Source of the DNA: Sphingomonas sp. UBA978
Lineage (GTDB): Bacteria > Pseudomonadota > Alphaproteobacteria > Sphingomonadales > Sphingomonadaceae
Assembly: GCF_002292295.1 (NCBI RefSeq)
Contig: NZ_DBBS01000020.1
Coordinates: 180,806-244,805 of the forward strand
DNA length: 64,000 bases
Reading direction: 5' to 3'
Part shown: one piece after another, positions 7,794 through 16,742 of the stretch
Numbering within the stretch: the stretch's first letter is position 1
Layout of the letters: each line of letters opens with the position of its first letter
The notes under the pieces: model-generated
Seen by the model: the letters and a program-made list of their open reading frames with translations, nothing else
Told to the model about the DNA's origin: nothing
Database searches by the model: none
Translations under genes and position numbers: made by a program

Positions 7794-8810
7794 TCAGAGC
7801 ATCAGCCCCATTGCTTCCTGTGCCCGACGCAGCACGGGGGCGGAGAGGTCGCGGGCCTTTGCGGCGCCCTTTTCGAGGATCGCGTCGATCGCCGTGCGGT
7901 CGTCAAGCAGGCGGAGCATTTCGTCACGGATCGGGCCGAGCTTCGCCACCGCGAGGTCGGCGAGGTCGGGCTTGAACGCGCCGAAGCCCTTGCCGGCGTA
8001 ATCGGCGAGCACGTCGGCGGGCGTCCGATCCGCCAGCGCGGCGAAGATCGTCAGCAGGTTGCGCGCTTCCGGACGGTCGGCGAGTTCGTCGATCGTGTCG
8101 GGCAGGAAGCCGGCGTCGGTCTTCGCCTTTTTGAATTTCTCGGCGATGACCTCGTCCGGATCGATCAGCTTGACCACCGACTGTTCGGACGGGTTGGACT
8201 TGGACATCTTCGCCGAGGCGTCGCGCAGCGACATGATCCGCGGGGCGGCGGCACTGACCAGGGGCTCTGGCAGGGTGAACAGCTCGGTGGCGTAGTCGTT
8301 GTTGAACTTGGTCGCGATGTCGCGGGCGAGTTCGAGATGCTGCTTCTGGTCCTCGCCGACGGGCACGTGCGTCGTGTTGTAGAGCAATACGTCGGCGGCC
8401 ATCAGCACCGGGTAATCGTACAGGCCGACGCTGGCGCCTTCGCGGTTCTTGCCCGCCTTGTCCTTGAACTGCGTCATCCGGTTGAGCCAGCCGACGCGGG
8501 CGACGTTGTTGAGCAACCACGACAATTCGCTGTGCGCCGGCACCCGCGCCTGGTTGAACAGGATCGAGCGGTCGGGATCGATGCCGGCGGCGACCAGCGT
8601 CGCGGTCATCTCGATCGTCTGGCTGCGCAGGTCCGCCGGCGCGATCCACTCGGTCAGCCCGTGCAGGTCGGCGATGAAGTAGAGCGTCTCGCCGCCCTCC
8701 GCCTGGATCGCGTCCTGCATCGCGACCCATTGCTTCACCGCACCCAGGTAATTGCCGAGGTGGAGGTTGCCGGTGGGCTTGATACCGGAGACGACGCGCT
8801 TTGCGGACAT
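7794..8810 (-). CDS. trpS: Tryptophanyl-tRNA synthetase
   Basis: This class Ic synthetase charges tRNA-Trp. The start at ATG 8810 gives MSAKRVVSGIKPTGNLHLGNYLGA, which contains the class I HIGH-type motif (NLHLGNYLGA). The KMSKS loop is present as AKMSKSNPSEQSVV. TLYFIADLHGLTE and VPVGEDQKQHLELARDIATKFN are TrpRS landmarks. Length 338 aa is normal. An in-frame ATG further upstream would add residues overlapping the end of murJ and was rejected. It lies 10 bp behind murJ, in a secB-murJ-trpS series. Confidence 0.97.
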   Translation of the reverse strand: MSAKRVVSGIKPTGNLHLGNYLGAVKQWVAMQDAIQAEGGETLYFIADLHGLTEWIAPADLRSQTIEMTATLVAAGIDPDRSILFNQARVPAHSELSWLLNNVARVGWLNRMTQFKDKAGKNREGASVGLYDYPVLMAADVLLYNTTHVPVGEDQKQHLELARDIATKFNNDYATELFTLPEPLVSAAAPRIMSLRDASAKMSKSNPSEQSVVKLIDPDEVIAEKFKKAKTDAGFLPDTIDELADRPEARNLLTIFAALADRTPADVLADYAGKGFGAFKPDLADLAVAKLGPIRDEMLRLLDDRTAIDAILEKGAAKARDLSAPVLRRAQEAMGLML

Positions 8811-8820
8811 GAACGGGCTT

Positions 8821-10398
8821 TCAGGACTTGGAGCGGAGGAGCTGGCGGATGTCGCGGGGCCGAAGCGCGCCGGTTGCGAAGACCGCGACGGCATAGACCA
8901 GCATGCCGGTGCCGACCAGCACGACCATCGCGCCCCAGCGGGCGAGGTTGGTGCCGGTGGTATAGGGCTGGAACAGGTCGTTGAGGAAATACATGACGCC
9001 GCCCATCAGCAGCGCGGCGACGAGCAGCCGCGGCGCGCGGCGCCTGAGCTGCGCGTCGGGGACGAACTGGCCGCGGCTGGCCAGCGTGCGATAGAGGAGC
9101 GCGACGTTGACCGTGCTGGCGATCGCGGTGGCGAGCGGCGGCCCCATGTGGCGGAGCGGGACGATCAGCGCGAGGTTGAGCGCGAGGTTCACGCCCATCG
9201 AGATCGTCGCATAACGCACCGGCGTCTTCGTGTCGGAGCGGGCGTAATAGCCGGGCGTCAGCACCTTGACGAGGATGTAGGAGGGCAGGCCGATCGAGAA
9301 GGCGGCGAGCGCCTGCGCGGTGAACAGCGTGTCGGTGGCGTCGAACTTGCCGTGCTGGAACAGGGCGGCGGCGATCGGCATGCCGCAGACGACCAGCGCC
9401 ACCGTCGCGGGCAGGGTGAGCAGCAGCGCCAGCTCCATGCCGCGGTTCTGCATGGTCATCGCCGCCGCTTCCTCGCCGCGGCCGAGCAGCCGCGAGATGG
9501 TGGGGAGCAGGACGGTGCCGAGGCCGATGCCGATCAGCCCGAGCGGCAGCTGGTTGAGCCGATCGGCGGCATAGATGTACGACACCGATCCCGACGGCAG
9601 CAGGCTGGCGGCGAGCGCGGTCGAGACGACAAGGTTGATCTGCACCGCGCCCGCACCGGCCGCGGCGGGGCCGATCAGCGCCATCAGCCGCTTCACGTCG
9701 GGGCCGAGGCGCGGCCGCTTGATCCGCAGCGTCACGCCGGCGCGGCGGCAGGCGTACCACAGCCACAGCAATTGCAGCGCGCCCGAGACGGTGACCGCGA
9801 TCGCCTGATTGCGCGCGGTGAGCAGCGGCACGTCGTCGTGGAAGAACAGCAGCGCGGCGATCAGCGTCGCGTTGAGCAGGATCGGCGCGGCGGCATTGAC
9901 CCAGAATTTGTGCAGCGAATTGAGGATGCCGCCGAGCAGCGACACGAGGCTGATGAACAGCAGATAGGGGAAGGTCAGCCGCGCGAGCTGGACGGCGAAG
10001 TCGAACTGCTTCGGATCGACGCCGTTGAACCCGCCCGACAGCGCATAGGTGACGGGCCAGGCGGCGACTTCCATCACCGCGGTCATTACGATCAGGATCG
10101 GGAGCAGGATCGACAGCGCGTCTTCGGCGAAGGCGATGCCGTGGGCGAGGCCGGTGCCCTCCGCCGCCTTGTCACCCTCCGCCACCTTGCGGTTGAACAT
10201 CGGGATGAAGGCGGCGGAGAAGGCGCCCTCCGCGAACAGCGCGCGGAACAGGTTGGGCAGGCGGAACGCGATCATATACGCGTCCGACGCGAAGCCCGCC
10301 CCGACGAAGCGGAAGAACAGCGAATCGCGCAGCAATCCCAGCACCCGGCTGGCGAGCGTCAGTCCGCCCACCGAGCCGAGCGCCTTGGTCAGGTTCAC
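8821..10398 (-). CDS. murJ: Lipid II flippase MurJ
   Basis: MurJ flips lipid II across the inner membrane for peptidoglycan synthesis. The 525-aa protein starts at GTG 10398 (MNLTKALGSVGGLTLASRVLG) and shows the MurJ/MviN N-terminal pattern RDSLFFRFVGAG...AYMIAFRLPNLFRALFAEGAFSAAFIP, including the conserved central-cavity arginines. About 14 hydrophobic segments follow. It lies 25 bp downstream of secB and 10 bp upstream of trpS. Confidence 0.96.
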   Translation of the reverse strand: MNLTKALGSVGGLTLASRVLGLLRDSLFFRFVGAGFASDAYMIAFRLPNLFRALFAEGAFSAAFIPMFNRKVAEGDKAAEGTGLAHGIAFAEDALSILLPILIVMTAVMEVAAWPVTYALSGGFNGVDPKQFDFAVQLARLTFPYLLFISLVSLLGGILNSLHKFWVNAAAPILLNATLIAALLFFHDDVPLLTARNQAIAVTVSGALQLLWLWYACRRAGVTLRIKRPRLGPDVKRLMALIGPAAAGAGAVQINLVVSTALAASLLPSGSVSYIYAADRLNQLPLGLIGIGLGTVLLPTISRLLGRGEEAAAMTMQNRGMELALLLTLPATVALVVCGMPIAAALFQHGKFDATDTLFTAQALAAFSIGLPSYILVKVLTPGYYARSDTKTPVRYATISMGVNLALNLALIVPLRHMGPPLATAIASTVNVALLYRTLASRGQFVPDAQLRRRAPRLLVAALLMGGVMYFLNDLFQPYTTGTNLARWGAMVVLVGTGMLVYAVAVFATGALRPRDIRQLLRSKS

Positions 10399-10423
10399 CG
10401 GTATCCGCCCCCCGCTTTATGGA

Positions 10424-10936
10424 TCAGGCGTGGCCGACGTCGCCGACCGAAAAGGCGCCGCCGTTATTCTGTTCGGACTGCTGCAGGTAGAGCTGCGCGA
10501 AGTCGATCGGCTCGAGCAGCAGCGGCGGGAAGCCGCCGTCGCGGACGCAATCGGCGAGCACGCGGCGCGCGAACGGGAAGAGCAGGCGCGGCGCCTCGCC
10601 GAGCAGGAACGGCTGGATCGCGTCGGCGGGGACGTTGCGCAGGCCGAACAGGCCGGCATAGGTCAGGTCGACGATGAACGCGGTCTGACCCTCGGCCTCC
10701 GCCTTGACGTCGATCTTGAGCAGGACCTCGTGGACCTCCTCGCCGACCTGCGCGGTGCCGATGTTGAACTGCACGTCGATCGCGGGCGGGTTCGGGTTCT
10801 GGAAGATCGCCGGCGCGTTCGGATTCTCGAACGACAGATCCTTGACATATTGCGAGATCAGGCCGGCCGCAGGCGCGGTGTCTTCGCCGTTCACCGGCTG
10901 CGTATCGATCGTGGTGCCGTTGTCCTGGTCGGCCAT
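10424..10936 (-). CDS. secB: Protein-export chaperone SecB
   Basis: SecB is a cytosolic tetrameric chaperone that holds preproteins unfolded for SecA. The 170-aa acidic protein has the SecB core: ISQYVKDLSFENPNAP, an NIGTAQVGEEVHEVLLKIDVKA strand pair, DLTYAGLFGL, LLGEAPRLLFPFARRVLADCVRDGGFPPLLLEPIDF (typical C-terminal SecB signature) and YLQQ. It is divergent from the Tim44-domain gene across 204 bp and first in the secB-murJ-trpS run. Confidence 0.97.
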   Translation of the reverse strand: MADQDNGTTIDTQPVNGEDTAPAAGLISQYVKDLSFENPNAPAIFQNPNPPAIDVQFNIGTAQVGEEVHEVLLKIDVKAEAEGQTAFIVDLTYAGLFGLRNVPADAIQPFLLGEAPRLLFPFARRVLADCVRDGGFPPLLLEPIDFAQLYLQQSEQNNGGAFSVGDVGHA

Positions 10937-11063
10937 GGAAATGATCCTCGAATGAAGCGGAAAGGTGGGGACCGAAGCAGCCCGTCGGGCGTTCGATGCC
11001 GATGGCGCCCGCGCCTAGCAGCGCCTGCCCGGAGTTTCAACGCCGGGCGGAAGGGCGTGCGGA

Positions 11064-11097
11064 CGAATAGTGTCGTTCGAATAGTGTGGTTTGAATA
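11064..11097 (+). repeat. Three 14-bp-periodic GAATA repeats upstream of the Tim44-domain gene
   Basis: CGAATAGTGT occurs at 11064-11073 and again at 11078-11087, and a third shorter copy (GAATA) begins at 11093. The GAATA element therefore repeats with an exact 14-bp period in the secB/Tim44 divergent gap, 44-77 bp before the Tim44-domain start. It may be a binding site for a regulator. Confidence 0.6.
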
Positions 11098-11140
11098 ACA
11101 GGGGCTTTCGGCCTATGTATCGGTCAAGATCGGAGGCACG

Positions 11141-11791
11141 GTGTTCTACGTAGTTCTTCTCGCGATGGTGGCGGCCTTTCTGGCGCTCCGTCTCTACAGC
11201 GTGCTCGGCAAGCGTACCGGCCACGAGCAGCAGCCGCTGCCGCGTGCCGCCGAGGATCGGCCGTCGGCGCTGCCGGTCGCGCCGCGCGCGGTCGATGCGG
11301 CGCCGGAGGCGCGCGATCCCGTCAACCGCAACATCGAGCCGCGCGCCGAAGCCGGCCTGCGCGCGATCATCGCGGGCGAGCAGGGCTTCGACGTCAACCA
11401 GTTCCTGGGCGGCGCGCAGGCGGCGTACCGGATGACGCTGGAGGCGTTCTGGCGGGGTGACGACGCCGCGCTGGCCGACCTTGCCGAACCGGATGTCGCG
11501 CATGCCTTCGGCGAGGCGATCGCCGCACGGCGCGATGCCGGCGAGACGCTGGAGAACCGGCTGGTCTCGATCGAGCGGGCGGTGATCTCCGACGCGTCGC
11601 TGGACGGTCGCGAGGCACGGATCACGGTGCGCTTCGATGCCGACATCGCCGCGGTGACGCGCGATGCCGAGGGGCAGGTGATCGCCGGGTCGCTGACCGA
11701 CGCGGTCGAGACGCACGACGTCTGGACCTTCGCCCGGACGCTCAAGAGCCGCGATCCGAACTGGAAGCTGGCGGACACCGACGAGGAATAG
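11141..11791 (+). CDS. Tim44/TimA-domain inner-membrane protein
   Basis: This 216-aa protein has one N-terminal membrane helix (FYVVLLAMVAAFLALRLYSVLG). A variable Ala/Pro-rich linker follows, then a Tim44-like (NTF2-fold) domain from about residue 75, beginning FDVNQFLGGAQAAYRMTLEAFWRGD. The alphaproteobacterial homologue TimA is related to the mitochondrial import motor subunit Tim44. Its bacterial function is unsettled, and placement next to the export chaperone gene secB fits an envelope role. The start is GTG 11141. Three 14-bp-spaced repeats precede it. Confidence 0.88.
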   Translation: MFYVVLLAMVAAFLALRLYSVLGKRTGHEQQPLPRAAEDRPSALPVAPRAVDAAPEARDPVNRNIEPRAEAGLRAIIAGEQGFDVNQFLGGAQAAYRMTLEAFWRGDDAALADLAEPDVAHAFGEAIAARRDAGETLENRLVSIERAVISDASLDGREARITVRFDADIAAVTRDAEGQVIAGSLTDAVETHDVWTFARTLKSRDPNWKLADTDEE

Positions 11792-11951
11792 GCCCGGCGG
11801 GTCGATCGACCTGACCCGGCGCGGGCGGCGGAGAGGTGATGTCGCCGGCTTTCGCCGACGTCGGCAAACAAGCGCTTGTCCCCATCGGCGCGCTTCGGCA
11901 GAGCCTTGCATCACGCCAGCCGCCGACGACAGCGGATCAACGGGGACTAGG

Positions 11952-13298
11952 ATGACCGGTAATCGCGTACTCGCCAGCATAGCGCTGGCCCTCGCCCTCA
12001 GTGCCTGCGGCGGCCGGGTCGTGCCGCTCGCGACGGGCAATGTGCCGGTGGCGCAGCCGCCGCGCGGTAATGCTGGCCAGCCAAACCGGCCTGCGTCGCG
12101 CCCCGTCGCCCCCGGTCAGCAGATCGCGAGCGGGCGCGGCTTCGACGGGCGCATCCAGCCGGCGGTGCCGCTGCTCGCCGCGCCGGTCGTCGCCAATCCT
12201 GGCGCGACCACGGCGGCTACCGCGGGAATCGTGCCCGGCCCGGCGCTCGACACGCTGCCGATCACCGATGCGCAGGCCGAGGCGGCGCGGCGTGCCTTCC
12301 TGTCGAGCTGTCCCGGGCTGATGCGGCGCACCGATGCCTCCGGCCTGACGCGCGGGACCGACTGGCAGCCCGCCTGTGCCGCCGCGGCGAGCGTGCCGCC
12401 GGGCGGGGCGCGCGCATTCTTCGTCGGCTATTTCGAGGCGGTGCAGGTGGGCGACGGCAAAGCCTTCGCCACCGGCTATTACGAGCCGGAGATCGCCGCC
12501 TCGCGCGAACGGCGTGCCGGTTACGAGGTGCCGATCTATGCGCGGCCGAACGACCTGATCGACGTCGATCTCGGCCAGTTCAGCGAGGCGCTGAAGGGCA
12601 AGAAGGTGCGCGGGCGCGTCTCTGGCAGCAACCTCGTGCCCTATTACGACCGTGCCGCGATCGACACCGGCGTGCTCGACGGCAAGGCGCCGGTGCTCGC
12701 CTGGGGCGCGGACGAGGCGGCGGTGTTCTTCCTCCAGATCCAGGGGTCGGGGCGGCTGCGGCTGCCGAACGGCGACATCATGCGCGTCGGCTACGACACC
12801 CAGAACGGCCGCGACTATACCGGCATCGGCGCGCTGATGAAGGCGCGCGGGCTGCTCCAGCCGGGGCAGACGTCGATGCAGGGGATCGTCGCCTGGCTGC
12901 ACGCCAATCCCGCCGAAGGGCGCGCGATCATGGCGGAGAACAAGAGCTTCGTCTTCTTTCGCGAACTTAACACGCCGCCGGTCGGCGCCATGGGCTATGT
13001 CGTCAATGGCGGGATCAGCGCGGCGGCGGACGTGAAATACGTGCCGCTCGGTGCGCCGGTGTTCCTGTCGATGGACCGGCAGGATGCGAGCGGCCTGTGG
13101 GTGGCGCAGGACACCGGCGGCGCGATCAAGGGCAGCAACCGCTTCGACACCTTCTGGGGCGCGGGCGCGACCGCGGAGGCGACCGCGGGCGGCATGGCGG
13201 CGCGCGGCACCGCGTTCCTGCTGCTGCCGATCGGCACGCTCGCGCGCACGCAGGCCGTCCCCTATGGAGCGGGGTCCGTTGCGCCAGCTCAACGCTGA
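11952..13298 (+). CDS. mltA: Membrane-bound lytic murein transglycosylase A
   Basis: MltA cleaves the MurNAc-GlcNAc bond with anhydro-ring formation. The N terminus is a lipoprotein signal (SIALALALSACGG; Cys in the lipobox), so it is probably attached to the outer membrane. The MltA domain includes FFVGYFEAVQVGDGKAFATGYYEPE, YEVPIYARPNDL and FFLQIQGSGRLRLPNGDIMRVGYDTQNGRDYTGIG. The 3D domain follows, with FLSMDRQDASGLWVAQDTGGAIKG containing the catalytic aspartate. Length 448 aa is somewhat longer than usual because of a Pro/Ala-rich linker after the signal peptide. Its end overlaps the Smr gene. Confidence 0.95.
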   Translation: MTGNRVLASIALALALSACGGRVVPLATGNVPVAQPPRGNAGQPNRPASRPVAPGQQIASGRGFDGRIQPAVPLLAAPVVANPGATTAATAGIVPGPALDTLPITDAQAEAARRAFLSSCPGLMRRTDASGLTRGTDWQPACAAAASVPPGGARAFFVGYFEAVQVGDGKAFATGYYEPEIAASRERRAGYEVPIYARPNDLIDVDLGQFSEALKGKKVRGRVSGSNLVPYYDRAAIDTGVLDGKAPVLAWGADEAAVFFLQIQGSGRLRLPNGDIMRVGYDTQNGRDYTGIGALMKARGLLQPGQTSMQGIVAWLHANPAEGRAIMAENKSFVFFRELNTPPVGAMGYVVNGGISAAADVKYVPLGAPVFLSMDRQDASGLWVAQDTGGAIKGSNRFDTFWGAGATAEATAGGMAARGTAFLLLPIGTLARTQAVPYGAGSVAPAQR

Positions 13299-13839
13299 CG
13301 AAGCCGACCTGTGGGCGCGGGTGATGGCGACGGTGAAGCCGTTGCGGTCGGTGCCCGTCGCGGTGGCGAAACCGGTCGCCGCTGCGCCCGCGCCGGTGAA
13401 GGCGACCCGGCCATCCAAGGCGTTGACCCGGGCGGTCGCGGCGGCGCGGCCGGTTGCGGCGAAGCCGGTGATCGCCGCGCCGTCGCCGCGGCAGAATACA
13501 CTCGACGGCAGCTGGGACAAGAAGCTGACCCGCGGCATCGTCAGCCCCGACAGCGCGATCGACCTGCACGGGCATACCTTGTCCTCCGCCCACGCGATGC
13601 TCGACGACGGCCTGTCGCGGGCGATCGCACGGGGCGACCGCGTGCTGCTGCTGGTGACCGGCAAGCCGCCGCGGCCGGAGAGCGAGCGCCCGCATGCGCG
13701 CGGCGCGATCCGCGCGGCGATCGCGGACTGGCTGGCGGCGTCGCGGCATGCGGATGCGATCGCGGCGGTGCGAGGCGCGCATCCCCGGCATGGCGGGCAG
13801 GGCGCGCTGTATATCGTGTTGCGGCGGGGCGGGCGTTAG
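13264..13839 (+). CDS. Smr-domain (MutS2 C-terminal-like) nuclease-type protein
   Basis: This 191-aa protein has an N-terminal MERGPLRQLNADEADLWARV, an Ala/Pro/Lys-rich linker, and an Smr domain in the C-terminal half: SAIDLHGHTLSSAHAMLDDGL (the conserved LHG), VLLLVTGKPP and RGAHPRHGGQGALYIVLRR (the HGGxG loop). Stand-alone Smr proteins are linked to DNA or RNA cleavage. It overlaps mltA by 35 bp if it starts at ATG 13264. TTG 13279, preceded by GGAGCGGGG, is an equally good start. mltA and Smr genes are commonly adjacent in sphingomonads. Confidence 0.9.
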   Translation: MERGPLRQLNADEADLWARVMATVKPLRSVPVAVAKPVAAAPAPVKATRPSKALTRAVAAARPVAAKPVIAAPSPRQNTLDGSWDKKLTRGIVSPDSAIDLHGHTLSSAHAMLDDGLSRAIARGDRVLLLVTGKPPRPESERPHARGAIRAAIADWLAASRHADAIAAVRGAHPRHGGQGALYIVLRRGGR

Positions 13840-13881
13840 AGCGGAGGGGCCGGGGGCTCGGCGTCGAGCGGACGAAGAGGT

Positions 13882-13914
13882 GGTTCGCGCGGAGGCGCGG
13901 AGGGCGCGGAGGTG
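13882..13914. repeat. Single arm of the GCGCGGAGG dispersed repeat
   Basis: GGTTCGCGCGGAGGCGCGG continues into AGGGCGCGGAGGTG. It matches one arm of the inverted elements at 27.3-28.0, 33.3 and 37.2 kb. The opposite arm is absent here, so this is a decayed or solo copy between Smr and dapE. Confidence 0.7.
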
Positions 13915-14009
13915 TTGCGGATGCCGCGCAGGCGATCCTTTCCCTCCATCATCGCGATGACGGGGCTACGCCATGCGTGCGACACCCCCGCGCTAACCCG
14001 ATCGTCGGA

Positions 14010-15128
14010 TCAGCCGATCGCGAGCCGCGCGATCACGTCCGCGTAGATCGCGGTCAGGGCGTCGAGATCGGCGACGGCGACCGCTTCGTCCACCTGATGC
14101 ATGGTCGCGTTGACGAGGCCGAACTCCACCGTCGGGCAAAGTTTCGACAGGAAGCGCGCGTCGGAGGTGCCGCCGGAGGTGGAAAGCTCCGACACCAGCC
14201 CCGTCTGCGCCTCGATCGCGGCACTGACCAGGGCGGTGAAGGCGCCGGGTTCGGTGAGGAACGCCTCGCCCGACACCTTGCCGGTGACGATCGCGGCGGG
14301 GGCGTGTTCGTGGACGAGCGCGCGGACGCGCTCGATCAGGTCGGCGCCGCGCTGTTCGTCGTTAAAGCGGATGTTGAGGCGGGCGCCGGCGCGGGCGGGG
14401 ATGACGTTATGCGCGGGATTGCCGATGGCGATGTCGGTGATCTCGAGGTTCGACGGCTGGAACCAGGCGTTGCCGTGGTCGAGCCCCATCGCCTGCAGCG
14501 CCGCCAACGCCTTGGCGAGCTTGCCCGCCGGATTGTCGGCGAGATGGGGGTAGGCGACATGGCCCTGCCGGCCGGGTACGTCGATCCAGATGTTGACCGA
14601 GCCACGCCGGCCGATCTTCACCATGTCGCCGAGCCGGTGCACCGAGGTCGGCTCGCCGACGAGGCACAGGTCCGGCGCGATGCCGCGCGCCGCCATCCGT
14701 TCGATCAGCGCGGGGGTGCCATAGGTCGCCGGGCCCTCCTCGTCGCCGGTGATAAGCAAGCTGAGCGTCGGGCCGGTCGCGCGCGAAGCGGCGGCGGCGA
14801 AGGCGGCGACCGCGCCCTTCATGTCGACCGCGCCGCGCCCGTAGAGCAGCTCGCCGCGGATCGCGCCCGACCAGGGCGAACCGGTCCAGCCGTCGCCGGG
14901 CGGGACGACGTCGACATGGCCGGCGAAGGCGAGATGCCGCCCCGAACCGGGCCGGAGCGCGATTATATTCTCGACCGGGCCGTCGGGCGCCGCGCCGACG
15001 ACGAAGCGATCGACCGCGAAGCCGATCGGCACCAGGGCGGATTCGAGCACGTCGAATACCGCGCCGCGCGCCGGGGTGACGCTGTCCGCGCGCAGCAACG
15101 CCTGCGCCAGCGCCAGACCGTCGATCAC
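14010..15128 (-). CDS. dapE: Succinyl-diaminopimelate desuccinylase
   Basis: DapE hydrolyses N-succinyl-LL-diaminopimelate in the succinylase branch of lysine/DAP synthesis. The 372-aa M20 metallopeptidase-fold protein shows AFAGHVDVVPPGDGW (zinc His and catalytic Asp), YGRGAVDMKGAVAAF (bridging Asp), LLITGDEEGPATYGT (catalytic Glu-Glu) and LVGEPTS. The C-terminal zinc His lies near FGLVNATMHQVDEAV. The start is GTG 15128. It lies 10 bp behind a glutathione S-transferase gene on the same strand. Confidence 0.96.
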   Translation of the reverse strand: MIDGLALAQALLRADSVTPARGAVFDVLESALVPIGFAVDRFVVGAAPDGPVENIIALRPGSGRHLAFAGHVDVVPPGDGWTGSPWSGAIRGELLYGRGAVDMKGAVAAFAAAASRATGPTLSLLITGDEEGPATYGTPALIERMAARGIAPDLCLVGEPTSVHRLGDMVKIGRRGSVNIWIDVPGRQGHVAYPHLADNPAGKLAKALAALQAMGLDHGNAWFQPSNLEITDIAIGNPAHNVIPARAGARLNIRFNDEQRGADLIERVRALVHEHAPAAIVTGKVSGEAFLTEPGAFTALVSAAIEAQTGLVSELSTSGGTSDARFLSKLCPTVEFGLVNATMHQVDEAVAVADLDALTAIYADVIARLAIG

Positions 15129-15138
15129 GCCGCCGGCC

Positions 15139-15801
15139 TCACGTCGAGGGCTGTTCGTATTGCTGGATCACCCAATCCTCTTCCTGCGCGCCGGCGATCC
15201 AGTCCTGCATCCACGGATGCTGGATGACCGCGTCGATATAGGCGGCGGCGAAGCGCGCGATCGGCAATTGGTAGGTGATGATCCGGGTGCAGACCGGCGC
15301 GAACATGATGTCCGCCGCCCCGAACTGCCCGAACAGGAACGCGCCGTCGCCGCCCCAGCGCGCGCGCGCCTGCGCCCACAATTCCATGATCCGGCCGAGG
15401 TCGGCGATGACGTCCTCGTCGGGGCGCTTCGCGGGAAAGACCTGGCGGATGTTCATCGCATGCTTGCGGCGCAATGCGGTGAAGCTGGAGTGCATTTCCG
15501 CCGCCATCGACCGCGCCATCGCGCGCGCCGGCTCGTCCTGCGGCCAGAAACGGTCGCGCCCGACCTTGTCGGCGAGATAGTCGACGATGGCGAGGCTGTC
15601 CCACACCACCGATTCGCCGTCCCACAGAATCGGCACCTTGCCCGACGATGGCGCGAACTCCGCACCCTCGCGGCGGCGATCCCATTCGGCGTCGTAGAGC
15701 GGCACGACCACCTCCTCGAACGGAAGGCCGGACTGTTTGCACGCCAGCCAGCCGCGGAGCGACCAGCTGGAATACGCCTTGTTGCCGATGATGAGCTTCA
15801 T
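15139..15801 (-). CDS. Glutathione S-transferase family protein
   Basis: This 220-aa cytosolic GST-fold protein has the thioredoxin-like N-terminal domain MKLIIGNKAYSSWSLRGWLA (Ser/Tyr near the glutathione site), the conserved SSGKVPILWDGE with cis-Pro, and VVWDSLAIVDYLAD, whose D-S pair contacts glutathione. The helical C-terminal domain contains FGQFGAADIMFAPVCTRI. The YSSWSLRGWL signature is typical of one bacterial GST subgroup, whose substrate is not known to me. It is probably co-transcribed with dapE (10-bp gap). Confidence 0.9.
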   Translation of the reverse strand: MKLIIGNKAYSSWSLRGWLACKQSGLPFEEVVVPLYDAEWDRRREGAEFAPSSGKVPILWDGESVVWDSLAIVDYLADKVGRDRFWPQDEPARAMARSMAAEMHSSFTALRRKHAMNIRQVFPAKRPDEDVIADLGRIMELWAQARARWGGDGAFLFGQFGAADIMFAPVCTRIITYQLPIARFAAAYIDAVIQHPWMQDWIAGAQEEDWVIQQYEQPST

Positions 15802-15853
15802 GCCGCCGACCTAATCGATCAAGTCGCGACACGAAACCCGTCTTTCCCTCGCG

Positions 15854-16639
15854 TCAGCCGCGCTGAGCGTCAAAATCTGCCCAGTGCAACGCCGATTCCG
15901 CCAGATATGCTCGGATGAAGCTGGTGCCGGCGGTAACGGGAAAGGCAGTTGAGCCAGTGCATCCCGGCGCCGATGCGATGAGTTGCTTGATCGCCTGTCG
16001 TTCACTCTGTGATCCGTGTTCGCTCATCAGGACGGCCCGGGTCTCGTCCGGCGAGCGGACGGCCAAGCAGTTAGTGACGATCGAAAAACTGCGATCGTCC
16101 GGCAGTCGCGCAGTGCTGCGCGCCGTCTCGGCGGTTTGGAAGGCATCAAGCGCGCTCTGTCGAACGCCAACACTGTGTGTGGTCTGTGCGGTCGGCTGTC
16201 GCTTATACATTGCCTCGGCTAGGCTTCCGCGCAAGAAGACGACGGGCGCTCGATAGGCATAGGGCAGGCACGCCCGTGCAAGGCCGCTGAGCTGGTTCAG
16301 CTCGACCAGTTCGGTCCGCGTGTTGGGAGCAGCATTCAGCACCAGTCGTGCACGCTTGGGGCTGACGTTGGACGCGCAGCGACCGAATTGTTGCGCCAAT
16401 TCATACGTCTGTTCGTAATACTTGCTTTGCGCAAACGGGCCGGCACCGTTGATCCGGTCGAACGGCGCAAGCGCGCCCGGTTCACGCGGTCGATACGTTT
16501 CGGGCTGGGCATATGTCGGCGTCCGCAGCGGCGTGACATCGACTTGAGCCGGCGGGGCGGGCGTCGTCGTCTGCGCCATGATCGCCGGAGCACACAATAT
16601 AATTGCGCCGACCGACGCGATACACCGCAAAGTCCTCAT
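15854..16639 (-). CDS. Secreted protein of unknown function
   Basis: The start at ATG 16639 (GGGAGACAGGC upstream as RBS) gives 261 aa beginning MRTLRCIASVGAIILCAPAIMAQ, a clear Sec signal peptide. The mature part starts with a Thr/Pro-rich stretch, contains four cysteines that could pair (CASNVSPKR, ACLPYAY, NCLAVRS, PGCTG), and shows no motif I recognise. Base composition is visibly less GC-rich than its neighbours, which may mean recent acquisition or weak codon selection. A 6-bp inverted repeat (ATGCCC-AAAGCA-GGGCAT, 16656-16673) lies just upstream. Function unknown. Confidence 0.75.
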   Translation of the reverse strand: MRTLRCIASVGAIILCAPAIMAQTTTPAPPAQVDVTPLRTPTYAQPETYRPREPGALAPFDRINGAGPFAQSKYYEQTYELAQQFGRCASNVSPKRARLVLNAAPNTRTELVELNQLSGLARACLPYAYRAPVVFLRGSLAEAMYKRQPTAQTTHSVGVRQSALDAFQTAETARSTARLPDDRSFSIVTNCLAVRSPDETRAVLMSEHGSQSERQAIKQLIASAPGCTGSTAFPVTAGTSFIRAYLAESALHWADFDAQRG

Positions 16640-16742
16640 TGCCTGTCTCCCGACTATGCCCAAAGCAGGGCATCCTCGGGATCATCAGTATGTTTTCTGT
16701 ACTCAAGCTGAACGATGCCTGCAGGCCACGTGCTGTTCCGGA

